Assembly (NCBI GenBank): GCA_014192625.1
Contig: BJHM01000024.1
Coordinates: 1 to 64,000 of the forward strand
DNA length: 64,000 nucleotides
Direction: 5' to 3'
Source of the DNA: Planctomycetota bacterium
GTDB taxonomy: Bacteria; Planctomycetota; UBA1135; UBA2386
Made by a program: the position numbers and the translations under genes. Positions 49,511 through 58,584 of the stretch are shown piece after piece (within the stretch, counting starts at the first letter, position 1; each line of letters starts with the position of its first letter). The notes below the pieces were generated by a model. It was not told the DNA's origin, ran no database searches, and was given only the letters and a program-made list of their open reading frames with translations.

Positions 49511-51100
49511 CTATTCGATTTTGGCGCTAGAAATCACACCGTTGGCCCATTCCATGAAGCGGTGGTTCATATAGTCCTCACTCACCAGTTCACGTTCGCG
49601 TGGGACGCTGACATCGAGTTTCCGTTGCGCCGGGGTCCGCGAATTGACGCGAACCAGATAGTGGCCGTCCGGTCCCTGAATCGGGCCGTAGGTCTTGCCG
49701 ACTTCGGCATCGAAGAACAGGAACGACGACATCGAGTAGCCATCGAGCAACTCAGTGAACTCGCTCTCGCGGAACTGCTGCTTTAGCTGGTTGAGCGGCA
49801 GGCTGCCCAGCAAGCCCTTCTTCTCATCGTTGGCGAAGAACTCCCCATACTTCGATAGCGCCTCGTCAAACTTCAGTTCTTTCCGCTCGAGCTTGGCAAA
49901 GACCTCCATGCTGCGCGCCTTGGCCGCCTCCATACCACTCGGCTCCCAGCCGCCAGTCTTCTGGCTGCGGGCCTGGAACGGAATGATGTCGATGTTGACG
50001 TTGCCGTCGGCGAAAAACGCTGCGTATTTGTCGGCGTGAGCCTGCAGGTTTGCGTCCGTCATATCCGACTTGATCATGTCGGCGAAGGACGAGATCAGGC
50101 GCCAGCGTGCACGGAACGCCTCGAGGCAAGGATAGCCCTTGAACTTGGTGGCGATGATTTCAACCGTGAACGGAGTGTCATCGTAGGGCTTGCGATACTC
50201 CTCGTAGCGCGTCTGGAAAGCTTCGTCGGCGAGATAGCTGCCCTTCTTCACCAGATCCTGCCGCAAGGCCTCGCGCACGACGACCTCCTGCAGCGCACGT
50301 TCGATGTCCTGAACGAATAGCCCCTTGCGGGTGTATTCAAAGGCATCTTCGGTCGACCACTCAAGGTCGTTGACCTTGATGACCACTTCCGGCGGCAGCC
50401 CATTGCTCGCGTATTTGATTTCACTCCAGTTGCGCAATCCCTTCTGCACGAACTGGCGCATCATCTGCAGCCAGAATTCTGGCAGCTTGCGCGGCTTGCC
50501 ATCTGCCTCAGTGCCCTGTGCAGCCTTATCCAACTGCTTCAGAAACTCTGGGCCTTGGCCCTGCTGAGTATTCGCGGCGATTGCCTCCCTAGTGATGGCC
50601 GGCCAATCGCCGGGAGCGCCGGGGAAAAACACGCGGTCGAACAACAGTGCCTGCTTCTTCTGCTGCAGGAAGTTTTCACGATTGAGACCGAACTGCGTGC
50701 GCACCACTTCCCAGAAATCGATGCCAGGATTCTTGACCGAGAACTCGGTCATCATCGGCTCGATTTCCCGCATCACGTCTTCGTCAGTGACCACGAAGTT
50801 CTCAGCCGGCTTGCCCGCCTCGACCTGCTTCTTCACCTCCTCAAAGATGAAAAAGTCTGCGACCTTCGCCTCCACCAGCTTGCCGCCGGTGAGGTATACG
50901 GCCTCGCGCTTTACGATCTTTGGGTCGAGCGCCTCCCCGTTCACCTTGATGTTCAGCAACAGCTTGGTGCGCTCGGTTAGCAGCTGGTCACCAAGCCGGT
51001 TGACCGTGCGGTTCAGGTCTTGGATCTGCTTTGGGCCGTCCTGAGCAAAAAGGCCGGCGAGCAACGCGAATGCGGGGATGAATGCAAAATGGCTGATCAT
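49511..51100 (-). CDS. SurA/PpiC-like periplasmic folding protein
   Basis: A 529-residue exported protein; the ATG at 51100 starts a signal peptide (MISHFAFIPAFALLAGLFAQ). Large helical regions with a SurA-type chaperone pattern (residues about 30-330: KREAVYLTGGKLVEAKVADFFIFEEVKKQV) precede a parvulin-like C-terminal part (FDEALSKYG, KKGLLGSLPLNQLKQQF, YGPIQGPDGHYLVRVNSRTP). The latter matches the end of rotamase domains. It may be a peptidyl-prolyl isomerase or a chaperone without isomerase activity. It follows the ABC exporter gene upstream on the same strand and diverges from a four-gene envelope operon. Confidence 0.75.
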   Translation of the reverse strand: MISHFAFIPAFALLAGLFAQDGPKQIQDLNRTVNRLGDQLLTERTKLLLNIKVNGEALDPKIVKREAVYLTGGKLVEAKVADFFIFEEVKKQVEAGKPAENFVVTDEDVMREIEPMMTEFSVKNPGIDFWEVVRTQFGLNRENFLQQKKQALLFDRVFFPGAPGDWPAITREAIAANTQQGQGPEFLKQLDKAAQGTEADGKPRKLPEFWLQMMRQFVQKGLRNWSEIKYASNGLPPEVVIKVNDLEWSTEDAFEYTRKGLFVQDIERALQEVVVREALRQDLVKKGSYLADEAFQTRYEEYRKPYDDTPFTVEIIATKFKGYPCLEAFRARWRLISSFADMIKSDMTDANLQAHADKYAAFFADGNVNIDIIPFQARSQKTGGWEPSGMEAAKARSMEVFAKLERKELKFDEALSKYGEFFANDEKKGLLGSLPLNQLKQQFRESEFTELLDGYSMSSFLFFDAEVGKTYGPIQGPDGHYLVRVNSRTPAQRKLDVSVPRERELVSEDYMNHRFMEWANGVISSAKIE

Positions 51101-51302
51101 GGTCGGCTTAGGAAATGGCCTTCGGAGGGCAGGGAGTCTAGCTAAAGAGGCGTGGGAAACGAGGGACTCTATGGAAAGCTCCACCCAGTTCATAACCCGC
51201 CGCGATTTACGCCAAGGCGGGACTGGCCTGCTTGCAGCCCCGTGCCAACCGATGGATTCCGGCGTCAGCAGCAGCGCGGCACCGTAGGATTCCTTTCGCT
51301 GT

Positions 51303-51986
51303 ATGAGCTACGACCCACGCACCATCGCTTTCTCTGCCGAACTCTTCTATCCGCCAATGCAACTGCGGGCGGACCTGGTTCAGGGCGTCCACAACGCGCT
51401 GTTCCGCCAACCCGCCTTCAGCTACCACAACTTTCAGGTGGCGCACGACGGAATCCATCTGGCCAACGTGCCGCAGGCCCCGGGGCAGGTTTCGCAAGCG
51501 ACCTTTCTGCCGGACCGGCTCGTGCTGCGCGAAGAACTGCGCGGCACCTCAGTCGAGGACTTCGCAACGCGCGTGGTAAACGTCGCCACCACCGCATTTC
51601 AATCGCTCGGCATCGTCGCCTCGCTGGCGCAGCAGTTTTGCATCCGCTCGCTGATCAACCCAAAGCATCACCGCGATGGCCGCGAGTTCCTCGCGCAGGG
51701 CATGTTCGCGTCAAGCCCGGATGCCTGGCAACTGCTCGGCAGGCCGCCCGCGTCGGTCGGTGTTCGAATGACGTTTGGTCCAACCGAGACCCAACGCGAG
51801 CTGCATCAGGTGCGGATCGAAACCTGGCCGCAGGATCCGCGCTCCCTCTGGCTCGAAAACACCAGTAGCTTCGCCACCCCGCTGCCGGTCGCTTTGTTGC
51901 CTCAGGTCGCAGCACACCTTTACACGAGCTATGGCTTCCTAAACGGGCCGGTCAGTGCCTTCCTCGCAAATCACGATCGCGCGTGA
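51303..51986 (+). CDS. Conserved-looking hypothetical protein, first of envelope operon
   Basis: A 227-residue protein that I do not recognise. It has no signal peptide. It looks alpha/beta with many His/Gln/Phe, for example AFSAELFYPPMQLRADLVQGV and VGVRMTFGPTETQREL, a strand-helix pattern like TIGR04255-type proteins, though I cannot confirm that. Its stop overlaps the GTG start of the next gene (GTGA), so it is translationally coupled to three exported proteins. Confidence 0.7.
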   Translation: MSYDPRTIAFSAELFYPPMQLRADLVQGVHNALFRQPAFSYHNFQVAHDGIHLANVPQAPGQVSQATFLPDRLVLREELRGTSVEDFATRVVNVATTAFQSLGIVASLAQQFCIRSLINPKHHRDGREFLAQGMFASSPDAWQLLGRPPASVGVRMTFGPTETQRELHQVRIETWPQDPRSLWLENTSSFATPLPVALLPQVAAHLYTSYGFLNGPVSAFLANHDRA

Positions 51987-52696
51987 GCACCAAAACTTCA
52001 CCCCCGATGCGGCACAGCGTCATTTTGTTTGCCTGCCTGATCGCAACGGCGTGGCTGCAAGGCTGCGGCCGCAGCACAGCAGATTCGGGCGCAGAGCAGC
52101 AGCAGCAAACGCAGCAGCCAACGGATGTGCTGCTGATCGTTGACGGCATCACGATCACGTTTGGCGACCTGCTTGCCGGCACCGCCTTCTTCGACACGCT
52201 GCAATCCGAAGTGAGCCGTCGCAACAAGATGCAGCGCGTGCTGGAGGACTTCACGTTGCCGCTCATGTTGGCGCGCCGCGAGTTCCAAAAAGAACGCGCG
52301 CCACTGCTCGAACAAGCGCTAGCTCTTAGCCATGTCGCCGGCAACGTGGTCGAACTTGAGGCGCGCGGCAAGGACCTGGCGGGCGAGCGCCGGATGGTGA
52401 CCCCGCGCGAGGTCGAGATCCCGATCGCGATCTACCTGTTTGACAAGGAACACATCGGCGGGCGCAGTGAACCCATCGAACTGCCGCAGGGCTTCACCGT
52501 CGTCGGCAGCCGCGACCTCATCGAAGGCAAGACCACCATCGGTGACCGCTGTGACGCCGTGCAGGTACCGTTCTTCACGCACAACAATCGCGATTGGCGC
52601 GATTGGTTGCGCAAACAACAGGAGGCAATGTCAAAGAAAGTGACCTACTTCCATCCTGACTTCCGCGACGCAATACCCCCGTGGTTGCTGCCATGA
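51983..52696 (+). CDS. Lipoprotein with SurA-N-like helical region
   Basis: A 237-residue predicted lipoprotein. GTG start at 51983 overlaps the previous stop; an ATG at 52007 directly starts the signal peptide with lipobox LQGC. A Gln-rich linker (EQQQQTQQPT) follows. VLLIVDGITITFGDLLAG resembles the opening strand/helix of SurA-type N-domains, followed by basic helices (NKMQRVLEDFTLPLMLARREFQKE). The C-terminal 100 residues are unrecognised and end WLLP. Its stop overlaps the next gene's ATG. Confidence 0.7.
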   Translation: MSTKTSPPMRHSVILFACLIATAWLQGCGRSTADSGAEQQQQTQQPTDVLLIVDGITITFGDLLAGTAFFDTLQSEVSRRNKMQRVLEDFTLPLMLARREFQKERAPLLEQALALSHVAGNVVELEARGKDLAGERRMVTPREVEIPIAIYLFDKEHIGGRSEPIELPQGFTVVGSRDLIEGKTTIGDRCDAVQVPFFTHNNRDWRDWLRKQQEAMSKKVTYFHPDFRDAIPPWLLP

Positions 52697-53544
52697 CCCG
52701 ATCCATCGCTTGGTTACTGATGTTATTGCCGATTGCCCTCAAGGCTCAATCTGCACCGCCCATCCCAGCAAAAGCGCAGCAGCCGGTCACCAAACTCGCC
52801 AAGTGGCCCACCTTGACGCCGCCCGAACAGGAACGCGTCACCGCCCTCACTGGGCAGTTCCGCAAGGCCGACTTGGCGCTGCAGAAAACCGCCGCCGATC
52901 AAATCGCAGCGATCGGCGACGGTGCGATCCCAATCCTCCAACAAAAAATCAGCGACCGCGACGAAGCGATGAACAAGCAGGTGTTCGCGTTGCTCGACCG
53001 CATGCTCGGACCGCAGCACGCAAGCCTGATGGCGAACGACAGCAAGTCGCCAAAGCTTGCTCTCCGCAGTTACCTTTTGCTGCGCATGTGCCGGCTAGTC
53101 GATCCCGACCTCAAGCCTGTGCTGCTAGTGGCGACCAAGGATAAGGACGAGGACAACGCCTTTGTCGCACAGGTGGGACTGCTCGGCTTGGGCGAGGTCT
53201 CGGCCCTTTTACCGGTGATAGACGGGTGCCGCACCAACTGGCTGGAGATCCGCGCGTTGGTCGCCGCAGTGCTGCCGGCGGCGCGCAGCGAGTTGCTCGG
53301 TCGTGCCACCGCAGAGCGCATCGGCAACGAAAAGCCACCGGGGCAGGCGGCCGCGCTGCGCGTGTTTCGCTACCTCGGCAAGAAGGAGCAGGCCCCGCTG
53401 ATCCGCCATCACTTGCAGGCCGAGGACAACATCGTGAAGAAGGAAGCGATCAACGCGATGCGCGCAATCAACGGCCTGGAGCCGATCGAAAACCTGTCGG
53501 TGTTTGACGCCATCAAGATGGCCAAAGAATGGTCAACGAAATGA
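52693..53544 (+). CDS. Secreted HEAT-repeat-like protein
   Basis: A 283-residue exported protein. The ATG at 52693 overlaps the previous stop (ATGA) and starts a signal peptide (MTRSIAWLLMLLPIALKAQ). A Pro/Ala/Gln-rich segment leads to an all-helical solenoid: ADQIAAIGDGAIPILQQKI, VFALLDRMLG, VGLLGLGEVSALLPVI, ALRVFRYLGKKEQAPLIRHHL, characteristic of HEAT/PBS-lyase-type repeats. Likely a periplasmic scaffold. Coupled by ATGA to the next gene. Confidence 0.78.
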   Translation: MTRSIAWLLMLLPIALKAQSAPPIPAKAQQPVTKLAKWPTLTPPEQERVTALTGQFRKADLALQKTAADQIAAIGDGAIPILQQKISDRDEAMNKQVFALLDRMLGPQHASLMANDSKSPKLALRSYLLLRMCRLVDPDLKPVLLVATKDKDEDNAFVAQVGLLGLGEVSALLPVIDGCRTNWLEIRALVAAVLPAARSELLGRATAERIGNEKPPGQAAALRVFRYLGKKEQAPLIRHHLQAEDNIVKKEAINAMRAINGLEPIENLSVFDAIKMAKEWSTK

Positions 53545-54854
53545 CCCTGCTCCGTGCTCACCGCCGAACGGCCGCCTGCATTCTCTGCGCGTTCGCGCTT
53601 GCGGCGCTGACTTCGGCCGCGCTGTCGCAGACACCGGCACCGGCGACACCGGCGGCGCCAATCACGACCCCTGCACCGGCAAATGCCAAGCTGCCCAAGT
53701 GGCGCATCGATCCTTACACGAAGAACAAACCCGAGGCACTCAGCAAGGCGGGCTATGCGTCCTTTGGTCCGTTTCCATTCGGCAATCTCGGTGCCAAGGC
53801 GGTCACCACCGACGACGTTGAGAAAACCCTGGCCTACCTCCAGATCCACTGGATCGAGACTGCGCACTTTCGCATCGGCATCGACTTGCCAGCGTGGAAC
53901 GTGCCACAGGATCCCGAGATCAAGGCGAAGCTCCGCAAAGAACTCGAACGCCTCGCCGAGAAGTTGCCAGGCATAAACACCAAGCCCCGCACCCTCGACC
54001 CATGGCTGCGCGCGCACCTGTTTGCACAACGCTGCGAGGACATCTACCGCGAGTTCATGCAGCTAGCCATGGTAACGGACGAGGATTTTCCGCAGAAGGC
54101 TTCCGACATCTATGTGCCGGTCCACAACCGCGCCATGGGCATGGGACCCTATCTCGGCATGAAGGAGAAGTACCTGCTGATGCTGTTCGAGAAGGAAGGG
54201 TCCTTCAACACCTACATGAAGACCTACCTCGGCCGTGACTCGCACTTCGGCCAGCGATGGCACTGTAAAGATGTCGGCTGCATCCTGTTCACGATCGCCA
54301 CCGAGTGCGACGAAGGCCGGCACAAAGACGACACTGCGCTGCACGGCTCGGTCGCGTTCAACGTGTCCCAAAACCTGCTCGACGGGTTCCGCCACTACTC
54401 CTACGACATGCCGGTCTGGCTGCGCGAAGGCTTAGGTCACTGGTTTGAGCGGCGCGTGAGTCCGCGCTTCAATTCATTCGACCAGAACGAAGGCTCCCCC
54501 GCCGACATGAAGAAGGAATGGAAGTGGCAGCCATACACAAAAAATCTGGTGACCACGGGCGGCAAGTTCGCGCCGTTCCCGGAGGCCTACGCGTGGCGCG
54601 ATTTCGGCAACATCACGTTCAACGACCATGTCGCCATCTGGTCGCGCATGGATTTCATGATGCAACAGGGGCCGGAAAAGTGGAGCAAGTTCCTGTTTGA
54701 GGTGAAGGGCCGCAGCTCCACTAACGGCACCGCAGATCAGTCCGATCTCGTCGGCGCGTTCCGCGAAGGCATTCAGAAGGCCTACGGTTTCTCGGTGCTG
54801 CAGTTCGACGAGAAGTGGGCCGAGTGGGTAAAGGCGAACTACGCCTCGCAGTGA
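53541..54854 (+). CDS. Exported protein with degenerate peptidase-MA-like domain
   Basis: A 437-residue protein; the ATG at 53541 overlaps the HEAT gene stop. Signal peptide to about residue 30 is followed by a Pro/Thr/Ala-rich linker. The C-terminal part has MPVWLREGLGHWFERRV, which resembles the second half of a gluzincin (peptidase MA/DUF1570-type) active site: the downstream EGLGHWFE glutamate helix is there, but the zinc motif HExxH is not: the preceding helix reads FNVSQNLLDGFRHYSYD. It may be an inactive relative. Last gene of the operon. Confidence 0.7.
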   Translation: MTLLRAHRRTAACILCAFALAALTSAALSQTPAPATPAAPITTPAPANAKLPKWRIDPYTKNKPEALSKAGYASFGPFPFGNLGAKAVTTDDVEKTLAYLQIHWIETAHFRIGIDLPAWNVPQDPEIKAKLRKELERLAEKLPGINTKPRTLDPWLRAHLFAQRCEDIYREFMQLAMVTDEDFPQKASDIYVPVHNRAMGMGPYLGMKEKYLLMLFEKEGSFNTYMKTYLGRDSHFGQRWHCKDVGCILFTIATECDEGRHKDDTALHGSVAFNVSQNLLDGFRHYSYDMPVWLREGLGHWFERRVSPRFNSFDQNEGSPADMKKEWKWQPYTKNLVTTGGKFAPFPEAYAWRDFGNITFNDHVAIWSRMDFMMQQGPEKWSKFLFEVKGRSSTNGTADQSDLVGAFREGIQKAYGFSVLQFDEKWAEWVKANYASQ

Positions 54855-54870
54855 CGCTGACGCGTAGGGA

Positions 54871-55575
54871 TCAACTCGGCTCCCACAGCGCAAACTTGTA
54901 GACCGCAAGCAGACTGAGCAGCGAAGACTTCACCCAGGCAGAGGCCTCTGCCCCCATCAAAAGCGCGTCCTCCTTGGGCAACTGCCGCTGGATATGCAGC
55001 CAGTGATTGCCGGGCGTGTAGAGCTTGAGCGTCTCCTTCAGTTCACTGCTCTTAGTCGAGGCGCACCAGTTGTCCTTCTTCCAGTCGTGCACGCGCAAGT
55101 TGAAGCCGCTGGGCAAGGCGCGCAGTAGCACCGTCAATTGCTCAAGCTTCACCGGGTCGTTCGTGGCCTGCTTCTTGAAGTTCTCGCCATCCCACCAAGC
55201 CTGCGGATGAATGCGCAGCGCGCACTCGACAATCTGGTCGTCGATGCAGGCTTCGAGCACGGTCTGGATGTAGTGCGTCTCGGCATCCTTGCCGAGCGCC
55301 TCGCCAAAAAACGCCGACAGCTTTTTGCGCTCCTTCGGACTGCGACACAAATACGCGCGTTGTTCGCGGACCCGATACGCGTTGAAGGTGTACGGATGGT
55401 GCAAGCCTGCCTGCGCCGACAACTCGACACCAACCTCCTTCGCGTCCTTGGCGGCGGCATCCACCATCGCCTTCAACTTGCGTCGCACTGCCAAGCGCAG
55501 CGAATTGTATTCTGGGTCATCCTGAAAGTGGCGCTCGTAGGCCTTGAAGTCGCGTTCGAGAAAGGCATCGGACAT
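54871..55575 (-). CDS. Unknown cytosolic protein
   Basis: A 234-residue soluble protein of no recognised family. It is rich in charged helices (ERDFKAYERHFQDD, LRLAVRRKLKAMVDAAAKDAKE) and contains AYRVREQRAYLCRSPKERKKL and a later LRVHDWKKDNW strand. No signal peptide or TM helix. It converges with the peptidase-MA-like gene and diverges from the barrel lipoprotein gene across 85 bases. Confidence 0.65.
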   Translation of the reverse strand: MSDAFLERDFKAYERHFQDDPEYNSLRLAVRRKLKAMVDAAAKDAKEVGVELSAQAGLHHPYTFNAYRVREQRAYLCRSPKERKKLSAFFGEALGKDAETHYIQTVLEACIDDQIVECALRIHPQAWWDGENFKKQATNDPVKLEQLTVLLRALPSGFNLRVHDWKKDNWCASTKSSELKETLKLYTPGNHWLHIQRQLPKEDALLMGAEASAWVKSSLLSLLAVYKFALWEPS

Positions 55576-55660
55576 CCTCTGGAGCCTAGGCGCAGCAACC
55601 GTTGCACGCCAGAGCGCACGGCGTGCTTGTCCTACTAGCTGCGAGCCCTACGTTGCACAA

Positions 55661-56488
55661 ATGCGAACCCAGCCGCTCGCCCCGCCTGCCATCCTGCTCG
55701 CGCTGTTTAGCGCCTGCAGCGCCACCCAAAAGACCGCGGAGCAGCGCATCATCGTCTCGCCCTACTTCGCCGGCTATCGGTTGGGTGGCAAGCTCGGCAT
55801 GGCCGACAGTCAGCCAAGCGGCACGCCAACAAATGGGCAGCAACCCATGCGCGAGTTGGGTCAGGATCGCTACGAAGAGGACTACGGATTTCGCGCGGAC
55901 TTCGGCAATGGCGCCGCCGGCCTGCGCGCAGAATGGCTGAAGCTCTCGATGCACCCCACCGACACCGGAGTGTTGAGCGACGACTTCGGCGCCATCCCGG
56001 CTGGCAGCACGGTCAACTCCGATGTGACGCTCGAAGAGTTCCGCATCGGCTATCTGCATGAGGTATGGACCGGAAGCGGCGGCCCAGAAAACTTCTTGCT
56101 CGACCTGCAGCTGGCAGCCGGCGGCTTACTGTCGCATGTCTCGACTGAGATCGACGTGCGCGAGACGACCGGTTCGGCGCAGCAGAACGTCAGCCTCAAA
56201 GACCGTGGCATTCTCTACCCGGCCTTGCACCTGCGCGCGAGCCATCAAGCGGTAGCACTGGATCTCGAATACGCGCTCTCACCAAACCTCACGTTCGGCG
56301 GCGACTATGACGGCTGGCTGCAGGACATCGAGGCACGCATCACCTACACGGTGCCGTTCCAGGATGTCGGTTTGTTCGCTGGCTACCGCTTCGCCACGCT
56401 GCCGGTGGATAGCAGCGAAAACGGGCTCGCCGTGAATGGCGACCTGCGGATCGACGGCATCCAGCTAGGCATCATCATCTCATTCTAA
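55661..56488 (+). CDS. Outer-membrane-type beta-barrel lipoprotein
   Basis: A 275-residue protein starting at ATG 55661. The signal peptide has a lipobox (LFSAC). The mature region alternates hydrophobic and polar residues in strands ending with aromatic residues (YFAGYRLGGKLGM, EEFRIGYLHEVW, FLLDLQLAAGGLLSHV, VALDLEYALSPNLTFGGDYDGW, VGLFAGYRFATLPV), finishing GIQLGIIISF with a terminal Phe typical of outer-membrane barrels. Function unknown. The upstream open frame to 55544 is rejected because it lacks a signal. Confidence 0.72.
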   Translation: MRTQPLAPPAILLALFSACSATQKTAEQRIIVSPYFAGYRLGGKLGMADSQPSGTPTNGQQPMRELGQDRYEEDYGFRADFGNGAAGLRAEWLKLSMHPTDTGVLSDDFGAIPAGSTVNSDVTLEEFRIGYLHEVWTGSGGPENFLLDLQLAAGGLLSHVSTEIDVRETTGSAQQNVSLKDRGILYPALHLRASHQAVALDLEYALSPNLTFGGDYDGWLQDIEARITYTVPFQDVGLFAGYRFATLPVDSSENGLAVNGDLRIDGIQLGIIISF

Positions 56489-56533
56489 AGCATCTCGCTC
56501 GAAAGCAACTGCAGCGGCACCGCAGTCTCGTTG

Positions 56534-57832
56534 CTAGGCCGGCCGCGCGGCTGGCCCATAAGGATCCGCCGCCACCTGCGGCAGTGCCGCTGGCACTGAG
56601 AGCGTTATTCCAGGTCTAGCAAACAAAAGCTGCGCCACGCCGAGATAGCCCTCGGCAAACCCACCCTCGCAATACGCGAGATACCACTCCCAAGTCCGCA
56701 CCAGCGACCCTGGGTAGCCCGCCTGCAAGATCGCATCGGTGTTCTTTTGCAATTGCAAGCGCCAGCGCCGCAGTGTCTCGGCGTAGTGCTGACCAAAATC
56801 CTCAAGGTGGCAGAGCCGCAGGTCGGAGGCCAAGGTGGCAGCATCAACCAGCGCCGTAACCGAAGGAATGAAGCTGCCGGGAAACACGTATCGCTTGATG
56901 AAGTCGACGCGACGCAACGCTTGCTCGTAGTGCTGATCCGCAATCGTGATCGCCTGCATGGCCACCACACCGCCCGGTCGCAAAAGCTCACTGCATCGAC
57001 GGAAGAACGTCGGCAGATAGTGATGACCTACGGCCTCGATCATCTCGACGCTGACGATCTTGTCGTATTGCCCCTGCAGGTCCCGATAGTCGCTACCAAG
57101 CGCCTCGACGCGGCCAGCTAGCCCCGCAGCCAGAACGCGTTCGCGCACAGCACGCAGCTGCCGCGCCGAGATCGTCGTCGTCGTGACGCGCGCGCCAAAG
57201 TCGCGGCCCGCAGTGACCGCCATGCTGCCCCAGCCCGAACCGATTTCGAGCAAGTGGTCGCGCGGCGACAGCGCGAGCTTCTGGCAGAGGCGGCGCAACT
57301 TGTGCTGCTGGCCTTCGGCCATGGAAGCATCGCGGTGCGGAAACACGGCCGACGAATAGGTCATCGAATCGTCGAGGAACAACGCAAAGAAGTCGTCGCC
57401 GAGGTCGTAGTGCGCAGCAATGTTCTTGCGACTGCCGGTGCGCGTGTTGCGACGCAACGCGTGACCGAGTTGCAAGAGTGGCTTGCACCAGCGCGAAATA
57501 CCGCGGTCGACACCCTGGAGCACGCTGCGATCGCGCAGCAACAGGCGCACGATCTGGGCTGGCTCAGCACAGCCCCAGTGACCTGCGACAAAGGACTCGC
57601 CAGCGCCGAGCGCGCCGCGCAGCGACAGCGCGACGAAGAACTGCCAGTTGCGCACCTGCAACTGCAACGTGCCGAACGGGCCATCGGCGTTGCCGACCGT
57701 GATCTCGCTGTGGCCATCGCGGATGCACAAAGCACCGTGCTGCAGACCCGTCAACCGCTGCAACACGCGACCGCGCAGCATTCGCTGCAGAATCGATCCC
57801 CGCCGCGACGGGATGGTAGAAAAGCTGCTCAT
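56534..57832 (-). CDS. cfa: Cyclopropane-fatty-acyl-phospholipid synthase family methyltransferase
   Basis: A 432-residue SAM-dependent enzyme that adds a methylene across unsaturated acyl chains of phospholipids. An N-terminal lipid-binding domain (about 1-150) precedes NIAAHYDLGDDFFALFLDDSMTYSSAVF, the SAM motif LLEIGSGWGSMAVTAGRDFGARVTTTTIS, and VSVEMIEAVGHHYL carrying catalytic Glu. The ATG at 57832 overlaps the DUF1365 stop (ATGA). In many bacteria this gene sits in the same order with DUF1365 and FAD-oxidoreductase genes. Confidence 0.93.
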   Translation of the reverse strand: MSSFSTIPSRRGSILQRMLRGRVLQRLTGLQHGALCIRDGHSEITVGNADGPFGTLQLQVRNWQFFVALSLRGALGAGESFVAGHWGCAEPAQIVRLLLRDRSVLQGVDRGISRWCKPLLQLGHALRRNTRTGSRKNIAAHYDLGDDFFALFLDDSMTYSSAVFPHRDASMAEGQQHKLRRLCQKLALSPRDHLLEIGSGWGSMAVTAGRDFGARVTTTTISARQLRAVRERVLAAGLAGRVEALGSDYRDLQGQYDKIVSVEMIEAVGHHYLPTFFRRCSELLRPGGVVAMQAITIADQHYEQALRRVDFIKRYVFPGSFIPSVTALVDAATLASDLRLCHLEDFGQHYAETLRRWRLQLQKNTDAILQAGYPGSLVRTWEWYLAYCEGGFAEGYLGVAQLLFARPGITLSVPAALPQVAADPYGPAARPA

Positions 57833-58584
57833 GCCTCGTTGCTCCGATGCTTTGGATGCGGGTGAAACTTTGCCCCCTTCCACCACAGTCGCAATGCGTT
57901 CCAGTGGATCGAAACAATGGCGCTGCCGGTCGTCCACGGATGCCGCAGCCAGAGGCGCCGCAGATTGCTGCTCGTGAGCGCCACGCGCTGCGCAGCGAGC
58001 GTGGCGCTAAACACCAGCTCGCCCTGCTCACGGTTGTGCATTACGACCGAGACAGCTTCACCTGGCGCGCTGAAATGCCACTCGTATTGCTGCTGCATCG
58101 GCTGAAACGGGCTCACATGGAAGCGCTTGTCAAAGACCGAATGCGCGCCGCCGTTGCTAGCCGGAGCCAGGTAGCAATGCCGTTCGCCCCACGGCGTGTT
58201 GGTGATCTCCGCCAGCACGAATGCGAGGTCCCCACTGTCATGGAAGCAGTAGTAACAAGTGACGGGATTGAACGCATAGCCGAATGTGCACAGCTGCGTC
58301 AGCATCCGCACCGCACCTGCCGGACGCTGCCCAGACAGGCGTTCCACCTCATCGAGCACCGCTTGCTTCAGCGGCTTTGCCGCGGGGCCCAAGTAGTCGC
58401 TGCGGCGATAGCGCAACGGCCGCCACCAGCTGGTTGCGAGCACGCCGCCTTTCCTGGTGAGCTTGCTGATCTCATCGAGGTCGAGGTAGCAAAAGAACAG
58501 CCGATACGAAAAGCTGTGCGCTACCCGCAGCCGCTGATGCAAAACCTTCGCCCTGAACAGCGCGCTGTGGATCGGCCCGCTCAT
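57829..58584 (-). CDS. DUF1365 family protein
   Basis: A 251-residue protein with the DUF1365 blocks HRLRVAHSFSYRLFFCYLDLDE, RMLTQLCTFGYAFNPVTCYYCFHDSGDLAFVLAEITNTPWGERHCYLAP, the DKRFHVSPFQPMQQQYEWHF region, and the C-terminal RVALTSSNLRRLWLRHPW. The function is unknown but it travels with CFA synthase and FAD-dependent oxidoreductases in lipid operons. Overlaps neighbours on both sides by four bases, so it is strictly co-translated. Confidence 0.92.
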   Translation of the reverse strand: MSGPIHSALFRAKVLHQRLRVAHSFSYRLFFCYLDLDEISKLTRKGGVLATSWWRPLRYRRSDYLGPAAKPLKQAVLDEVERLSGQRPAGAVRMLTQLCTFGYAFNPVTCYYCFHDSGDLAFVLAEITNTPWGERHCYLAPASNGGAHSVFDKRFHVSPFQPMQQQYEWHFSAPGEAVSVVMHNREQGELVFSATLAAQRVALTSSNLRRLWLRHPWTTGSAIVSIHWNALRLWWKGAKFHPHPKHRSNEA

